In this document: positions 6,176 through 10,000 of the stretch, one piece after another
Position numbering within the stretch: position 1 is the first letter of the stretch
Layout: each line of letters starts with the position of its first letter
Origin: Flavobacterium sp.
Lineage (GTDB): Bacteria > Bacteroidota > Bacteroidia > Flavobacteriales > Flavobacteriaceae
Direction: 5' to 3'
Length of the DNA: 10,000 bases
NCBI RefSeq assembly: GCF_020217025.1
Contig: NZ_JAIWOF010000201.1
Coordinates: 1-10,000 of the forward strand
Translations under genes and position numbers: made by a program
Notes under the pieces: generated by a model
Seen by the model: only the letters and a program-made list of their open reading frames with translations
What the model was told of the DNA's origin: nothing
Database searches by the model: none

Positions 6176-6562
6176 TTAATTGATAGCAAAAGGAGCACTA
6201 AGCTTAAAAGTAGGGATAATAACTCTAAAACTTCTAGTTGAGGTAAAGTTAACCATATTGAAATAGCCTTTCATGGCGCCAATAGGAGAAGAAAGTAAAC
6301 ATCCAGAGGAGTAGGTGTAGGTTTCGCCAGGTTTTATAACTGGTTTTTTTCCAATTACACCTTCGCCATCTACTACTTCTAAAGTGTTTAGTGCATCGTA
6401 AATTTCCCAATGACGAGTAGTCAATTGAACCGAATCTTTACTTTGATTTTCGATGGTAACATGATACGAAAAGGCAAAATGAATCTTGTAGTTCTTGAAG
6501 TATGTTCCTTCAAAACTAGTTAAAACAGAAATTTTTATGCCTCTTGTAATTTGACTTACCAT
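6176..6562 (-). CDS. apaG: ApaG family protein
   Basis: A complete 128-aa single-domain ApaG (DUF525) protein with the usual Fn3-like beta-sandwich length. Family blocks are HFAFSYHVTIENQ (28-40), VQLTTRHWEIYD (45-56), VDGEGVIGKKPVIKPGE (64-80, including the GxGxxG-like turn GEGVIG), YTYSSG (82-87), GAMKGYFNMV (95-104) and FRVIIPTFKLSAP (112-124). In enterobacteria apaG (corD) is linked to cobalt/magnesium phenotypes, but its biochemical role is still poorly defined. The same domain occurs in F-box proteins as a protein-interaction module. Here it is the last gene of a leftward operon, starting 3 nt after the DUF3667 stop, so translational coupling is likely. No hairpin terminator is evident in the 127 bp between it and the dehydrogenase gene. 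Confidence 0.93.
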   Translation of the reverse strand: MVSQITRGIKISVLTSFEGTYFKNYKIHFAFSYHVTIENQSKDSVQLTTRHWEIYDALNTLEVVDGEGVIGKKPVIKPGETYTYSSGCLLSSPIGAMKGYFNMVNFTSTRSFRVIIPTFKLSAPFAIN

Positions 6563-6565
6563 ATG

Positions 6566-7618
6566 TTAAAATAAGATTATCGACACCACCATTAACACGA
6601 AAATAGCTAATAATGAAATAGGTATGAATAATATGTTCAAAAGTAGGAATTTAAAAATTGTTTTCCAACGACTGTTTTGATAAAAATTTCTTAAAGATTT
6701 ATAAAGATAAATTGGAAACAAAATAGAGAAGCTTGTACCTATTAAAAATTTTGAAATATTGTCTGAGAAAAACCCAACTATTTCATATAGAATTAAACAA
6801 ATAAACATGAAGGAATAAAAACTATACGAAAAAACTAAATGGTCTGTGTAATTGAATCTTTTATCATAAAAGGCAATCCAAAAAATAATAGCAATGAAAG
6901 GAATTGATAGAAAAATTAAGAATGGTAATTTACCTAAAATGTAATCTCCAACTTCTCTAAGCACATCATTTGATTTTAAATTTTGAGCTTTTTCATAGAT
7001 ATATCGATTGATTTTGTTGTTTTCATAACCCAATTTTTTCAATGCAACCTCGGGAGTTTCTTGTGGGTTTTTTAAGTTGTAGTTTCTAAATGTCGTAATG
7101 CGAAGTGTTAGATGTCCTAAGTTTTCAGGATCATTAAATTCGTTTGCTTTGTAGATGGAATCTCTGTGGAATTCTTTCCCGGTTTTTTTGTCGACTTCTA
7201 TTACGCCAGTATCATAGATTTTATTGTAATCTATTTTTGTGCTATCGCTTTTTGTTAATTCTGTTTCGGATTTTTCTTCGGAGCTATTGTTGAACCTTGT
7301 GCCTATATCCATAACTATAAAAAGAATTATGGAAATACTTAAAAACAATCGGAATGGATTAGCATGATGATGTCTTTTTCCTTCAGAAAATTCTCTAGCA
7401 GCAATACCAGGTTTTAAAAATAAAGAAAAGAAAGTATTTCGCAATCTGGAATCATAAGCATAAAAATTAGCAAAAAACTCTTCTATAAAATCTCTTATGG
7501 TTAGTTTTTTTGTTGAATTCAATTGACCACAAGCGTGACAATATTTTTCGCTAACATCTAATTTAGTTTCACAATTGATGCATTGAGTGCCTCTATATTT
7601 TTTATCTTTTCTGTTCAT
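6566..7618 (-). CDS. DUF3667 zinc-ribbon multi-pass membrane protein, function unknown
   Basis: A 350-aa protein that I place in the DUF3667 family from its N-terminus. A zinc ribbon with Cys13-x2-Cys16 and Cys27-x2-Cys30 (CINC...CHACGQ) is followed by TIRDFIEEFFANF, DSRLRNTFFSLFLKPG and FSEGKRHHHANPFRLFL (about 40-93). Hydrophobic segments follow at roughly 90-105, 231-251, 263-285, 291-308 and 321-350, giving about five membrane passes. Between the first and second is a hydrophilic stretch of about 125 residues rich in Lys, Asp, Glu and Asn. The ribbon is probably cytosolic and the large loop periplasmic (inference from charge). No enzyme motif is visible. It is the middle gene of a tight operon, 2 nt after the plug gene and 3 nt before apaG. 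The function of the family is unknown to me. Confidence 0.85.
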   Translation of the reverse strand: MNRKDKKYRGTQCINCETKLDVSEKYCHACGQLNSTKKLTIRDFIEEFFANFYAYDSRLRNTFFSLFLKPGIAAREFSEGKRHHHANPFRLFLSISIILFIVMDIGTRFNNSSEEKSETELTKSDSTKIDYNKIYDTGVIEVDKKTGKEFHRDSIYKANEFNDPENLGHLTLRITTFRNYNLKNPQETPEVALKKLGYENNKINRYIYEKAQNLKSNDVLREVGDYILGKLPFLIFLSIPFIAIIFWIAFYDKRFNYTDHLVFSYSFYSFMFICLILYEIVGFFSDNISKFLIGTSFSILFPIYLYKSLRNFYQNSRWKTIFKFLLLNILFIPISLLAIFVLMVVSIILF

Positions 7619-7620
7619 TA

Positions 7621-8868
7621 TTAATTGCGGATAACTTCGCTGTTCGTGTTTGCTATTCCAATTACTCTATCGTATCTGTCGTTATTTCCTCTATAATATA
7701 CAATTGCGGTATAGTTGTTTTCTGTTTGAAAATAATTACCATCAATAGCATTTTTAAAATCAATAGTGCCTTTTTTATCGGTAAGAATGTATTGATAGTT
7801 GGTAAAGCCTTGTTTCATCAAAAGTGCTTTTTCATACAAACCTGTTTTTTTATTTAGTTCCATTTTATAATCATCAGTTAATGAGTAATTATTAAACATT
7901 CCGGAAACATAAATGTTTTCTTCTAAAAATTCTGGTGCATCTAATGTAAAATACACCCAAGAATAATCAGATTCTATTTGAGAATTTGTTGAATTTACAT
8001 TCTGAATAAAAAAGTTGCCATTGATATCTGGAAAATAAGTGTAAGGTTGGTTTTTTCTTGGAGTATTTGTATATAAATGAGTGTTGTAAATATTTTCACC
8101 TGAAGTAACTTTTGCTACGGTATTGTTAGTTGCTCTTATGATTTTATTATCAATGCTATAGCATTCGTTTCCACCCCAAAATTGGGTTTCTTTATTGTAT
8201 CTGTAAATTAATTCAGAACCAAGTGTGTATTGAGGTTTTATATTTGAAATACTCGTTTTCCAATTTCCATTTTGAAAAAGCGTAACTTTTACATTTTGAA
8301 TGGGGTTTTGTAGGATTCTATCGCCATAATTTATCGACATTTCAACATTCTGTTTTTGGTTTAGACTATCAAAGTCTCTTGCTCTTCTTATGGAGAGCCC
8401 AACGGTTACTTGTTCTTCATAAATTATAATTCTACGAGAAAAAACGATTTCATTTTCATCGTTTAATACCGAAATTAAATAATTGCCACTTTTAGTAATT
8501 TGATTAAATCTATTTGGAAAAACTTGTCTATAGTGTGAATAGAGTTGTAAAGTATTGAATGAATTTTCATAAGTAATAATGCGCTGATTATCCATTCCAT
8601 TTAAATATTCCGCTTTTCCTAAATCAGATGGTGCAGACCAATCGTAATTGTACTGAGTAATGGTGTAGTAATAATCGGCTTCGTCTCCGTATAAATCGTC
8701 AAAACTTAATTCAAAAGTTTCACCAAGTTTAAAAAATGGAATCACATTGTTTCCATTTACTCGGAATGAGATGGTTTTAATATTGAATGATGGGTCTTGC
8801 TCTATTCCTGCTTGTGAGAAAATAAAACCATGTAGGGATAGACAAAATAGAATTATAATTTTATTCAT
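7621..8868 (-). CDS. Type IX secretion system plug protein (DUF5103)
   Basis: A 415-aa exported protein matching the DUF5103 / T9SS plug family. In the F. johnsoniae SprA structures, the plug protein closes the periplasmic end of the giant SprA outer-membrane translocon when PorV is not bound. The N-terminus MNKIIILFCLSLHGFIFSQAG is a signal peptide with probable cleavage after Ser18 (leaving Gln at +1) or after Ala20. The mature protein is all-beta in appearance: an N-terminal domain (about 25-150) with YYYTITQYNYDWSAPSDLGKAEYLNG, a middle domain (about 150-290), and a C-terminal sandwich (about 302-400) with VYFTLDAPEFLEENIYVSGMFN-type strands that recalls early-set or CBM-like folds. No catalytic motif is seen, in line with a structural role. 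It is the first gene of the operon with DUF3667 and apaG and is divergent from nqrA. The family call is from memory of its conserved segments, not a search. Confidence 0.87.
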   Translation of the reverse strand: MNKIIILFCLSLHGFIFSQAGIEQDPSFNIKTISFRVNGNNVIPFFKLGETFELSFDDLYGDEADYYYTITQYNYDWSAPSDLGKAEYLNGMDNQRIITYENSFNTLQLYSHYRQVFPNRFNQITKSGNYLISVLNDENEIVFSRRIIIYEEQVTVGLSIRRARDFDSLNQKQNVEMSINYGDRILQNPIQNVKVTLFQNGNWKTSISNIKPQYTLGSELIYRYNKETQFWGGNECYSIDNKIIRATNNTVAKVTSGENIYNTHLYTNTPRKNQPYTYFPDINGNFFIQNVNSTNSQIESDYSWVYFTLDAPEFLEENIYVSGMFNNYSLTDDYKMELNKKTGLYEKALLMKQGFTNYQYILTDKKGTIDFKNAIDGNYFQTENNYTAIVYYRGNNDRYDRVIGIANTNSEVIRN

Positions 8869-8882
8869 TTTATAGCTATAAA
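8869..8882. promoter_or_regulatory. 14-bp perfect palindrome abutting the plug gene start codon
   Basis: TTTATAGCTATAAA is fully self-complementary and ends exactly at the base before the plug gene ATG (minus strand). As RNA it could form at most a 5-bp stem, so a dimeric DNA-binding protein site is the more natural reading. Its half AGCTATAA recurs at 8994-9001 inside the nqrA promoter spacer. Confidence 0.4.
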
Positions 8883-8886
8883 GACG

Positions 8887-8894
8887 TAAAAATA
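8887..8894 (-). promoter_or_regulatory. Candidate -7 box of the plug-DUF3667-apaG operon
   Basis: TATTTTTA on the minus strand matches TAnnTTTG at all but the last position, 18 bp upstream of the ATG. A TTTG at 8910-8913 is 15 bp upstream, slightly closer than the usual 17-23 bp. The downstream palindrome would then overlap the transcript start. Confidence 0.4.
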
Positions 8895-8986
8895 GTAAAT
8901 CTTTAAGAACAAACGTAATTCCTTTTAATTTATTAGTAATTTCTAATTTAGAATAGTTATAAATAAACCAAATCTCTTTCTTTATT

Positions 8987-9019
8987 TTTGGTAAGCTATA
9001 ATGTATTTGATTAAATTTG
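8987..9019 (+). promoter_or_regulatory. nqrA promoter (-33 and -7 boxes)
   Basis: A TTTG at 8987-8990 and TAAATTTG at 9012-9019 are separated by 21 bp, matching the flavobacterial consensus TTG-N17-23-TAnnTTTG. The -7 box continues GCACG. The predicted start near 9025 gives an AT-rich leader of roughly 38 nt before the nqrA ATG. This is the best promoter match in the window, fitting a highly expressed respiratory operon. Confidence 0.75.
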
Positions 9020-9062
9020 CACGTTTTATAGTAAATTTTTTAACAATCATATCTTCAAAAAT

Positions 9063-10000
9063 ATGTCAAAAGACATTCGAATTAAAAAAGGTTTAGACCT
9101 TAAGTTGAAGGGTGAAGCAGCTCACAAAGTAGCTCAAGTAACTCGCTCGAAAGTCTATGCTGTTAAACCTTCTGACTTCCATGGAGTAACTCCAAAGATG
9201 GTGGTAAAAGAAGGAGATAACGTTAAAGCGGGAGAAGTAATTTTCTTTTCTAAATCAGATGAGAAAGTTAAATTCGTTGCTCCTGTAAGCGGAAAAATTC
9301 AAGAAATCAAACGTGGTGAAAAAAGAGTCATTTTAGAGATTCTTATTGCTGCAGATTCTCAAGATGTTTTCGTTGAGCATAGCAAGAAAAATCCTAATGA
9401 TTTATCAACAGAAGAAGTAAAAGCACATTTGTTAGCTTCAGGATGTTGGCCATTTATCAATCAACGTCCTTATGATGTGATTGCTAATTCAGCTGATACA
9501 CCTAAAGCTATTTTTATTTCAGCTTATGCGACTGCTCCTTTGGTTGCAGATGTTGAGTATGTTTTAGAAAACAAATTAGAAGCATTCCAAGTTGGTATCG
9601 ATGCTTTAGCAAAATTAACATCAGGAAAAGTTCATTTATCTGTAAAAGGTAAAGGAAAATCTATTTTTAAAGATGTTAAAGGAGTTTCAATGCACCAAGT
9701 TTATGGCCCGCACCCTGCTGGAAATGTTGGTGTTCAAATTGCAAAGATTTCGCCTATTAACGCAGGTGAAAGAGTTTGGACAGTAACGCCACAAGATGTT
9801 GCTATTATTGGTGAATTGTTTTTAACTGGAAAATACAATGCTACAAGAACTGTCGCTTTAGTAGGTTCTGAAGTTAAAGAAGCTCAGTATTATAATGTGA
9901 TTTCTGGTGCTGCTATTGAAGATTTAGTAGGTGGTAAAATTGCTGGAGATAATGTGAGAATTATTTCTGGAGATGTTTTAACAGGTGCTAAAGTGAAAAT
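9063..10000 (+). CDS. nqrA: Na+-translocating NADH:quinone reductase subunit A, N-terminal part
   Basis: Starts at ATG 9063 and remains open for 312 codons to the window edge; full NqrA is about 450 aa, so roughly the last third is missing. NqrA is the cytoplasmic peripheral subunit of Na+-NQR, the respiratory complex that oxidises NADH, reduces quinone and pumps Na+ out of the cell. The opening IRIKKGLDLKLKGEAAHKV is typical. Residues about 28-92 form the RnfC-like barrel-sandwich (biotinyl/lipoyl-like) domain, with VKEGDNVKAGEVIFFSK and FVAPVSGKIQEIKRGEKR. LLASGCWPFINQRPYD (123-138) and VYGPHPAGNVGVQI (213-226) are strong NqrA signatures. NqrA has no cofactor-binding motif of its own, as expected. 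In other bacteria nqrBCDEF follow directly, and the same should hold beyond 10000. It diverges from the plug operon across 194 bp and has a consensus promoter. Confidence 0.95.
   Translation, partial: MSKDIRIKKGLDLKLKGEAAHKVAQVTRSKVYAVKPSDFHGVTPKMVVKEGDNVKAGEVIFFSKSDEKVKFVAPVSGKIQEIKRGEKRVILEILIAADSQDVFVEHSKKNPNDLSTEEVKAHLLASGCWPFINQRPYDVIANSADTPKAIFISAYATAPLVADVEYVLENKLEAFQVGIDALAKLTSGKVHLSVKGKGKSIFKDVKGVSMHQVYGPHPAGNVGVQIAKISPINAGERVWTVTPQDVAIIGELFLTGKYNATRTVALVGSEVKEAQYYNVISGAAIEDLVGGKIAGDNVRIISGDVLTGAKVK

Noticed and set aside
1-10000. Mobile element, prophage, CRISPR, toxin-antitoxin or defence system
   Set aside because: No transposase, integrase, repeat array, or small paired genes were seen; all recognised genes are core metabolic, ribosome-modification, secretion or respiratory genes.

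Overview
The window looks like chromosome of a member of the Bacteroidetes, most likely a Flavobacterium or close relative. Coding and intergenic DNA are strongly AT-rich. Starts lack strong Shine-Dalgarno sequences. Several genes are preceded by the Bacteroidetes-type -7 box TAnnTTTG. The gene content includes a type IX secretion (T9SS) plug protein and Na+-NQR subunit A. No mobile element, CRISPR array, tRNA or rRNA is visible, so this is ordinary core-genome DNA rather than an accessory island.

Left part (1-3591): four genes all read leftward. They are the N-terminal 90 codons of an RlhA-like U32 protein (23S rRNA hydroxylation), cut by the window edge; an unrecognised 234-aa lipoprotein; a class I PLP aminotransferase (aspartate aminotransferase type); and a three-histidine-box membrane fatty acid desaturase. 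The desaturase is followed by a GC-rich hairpin, and another long hairpin separates the aminotransferase from the lipoprotein gene. The desaturase diverges from rsmG (16S rRNA m7G527 methyltransferase) across a 107-bp region with a -7 box facing each way.

Middle (3699-6048): rsmG reads rightward and meets the leftward 1-pyrroline-5-carboxylate dehydrogenase gene (proline to glutamate, second step) at a strong hairpin with T-tracts on both sides, a shared bidirectional terminator. The dehydrogenase gene has its own promoter and a dyad near the predicted transcript start. Its glutamate product could feed the upstream aminotransferase, but they are separate transcription units.

Right part (6176-10000): a tight leftward cluster of T9SS plug protein (DUF5103), a zinc-ribbon membrane protein (DUF3667) and ApaG, with gaps of 2 and 3 nt, so almost certainly one operon. 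Divergent from it, behind a near-ideal flavobacterial promoter, is nqrA, the first gene of the Na+-pumping NADH:quinone reductase, cut by the right edge after 312 codons.

I found no convincing undescribed system. The best leads are the plug-DUF3667-apaG operon with a 14-bp perfect palindrome touching the plug start codon, and the dyads in the P5C dehydrogenase and desaturase/rsmG promoter regions.
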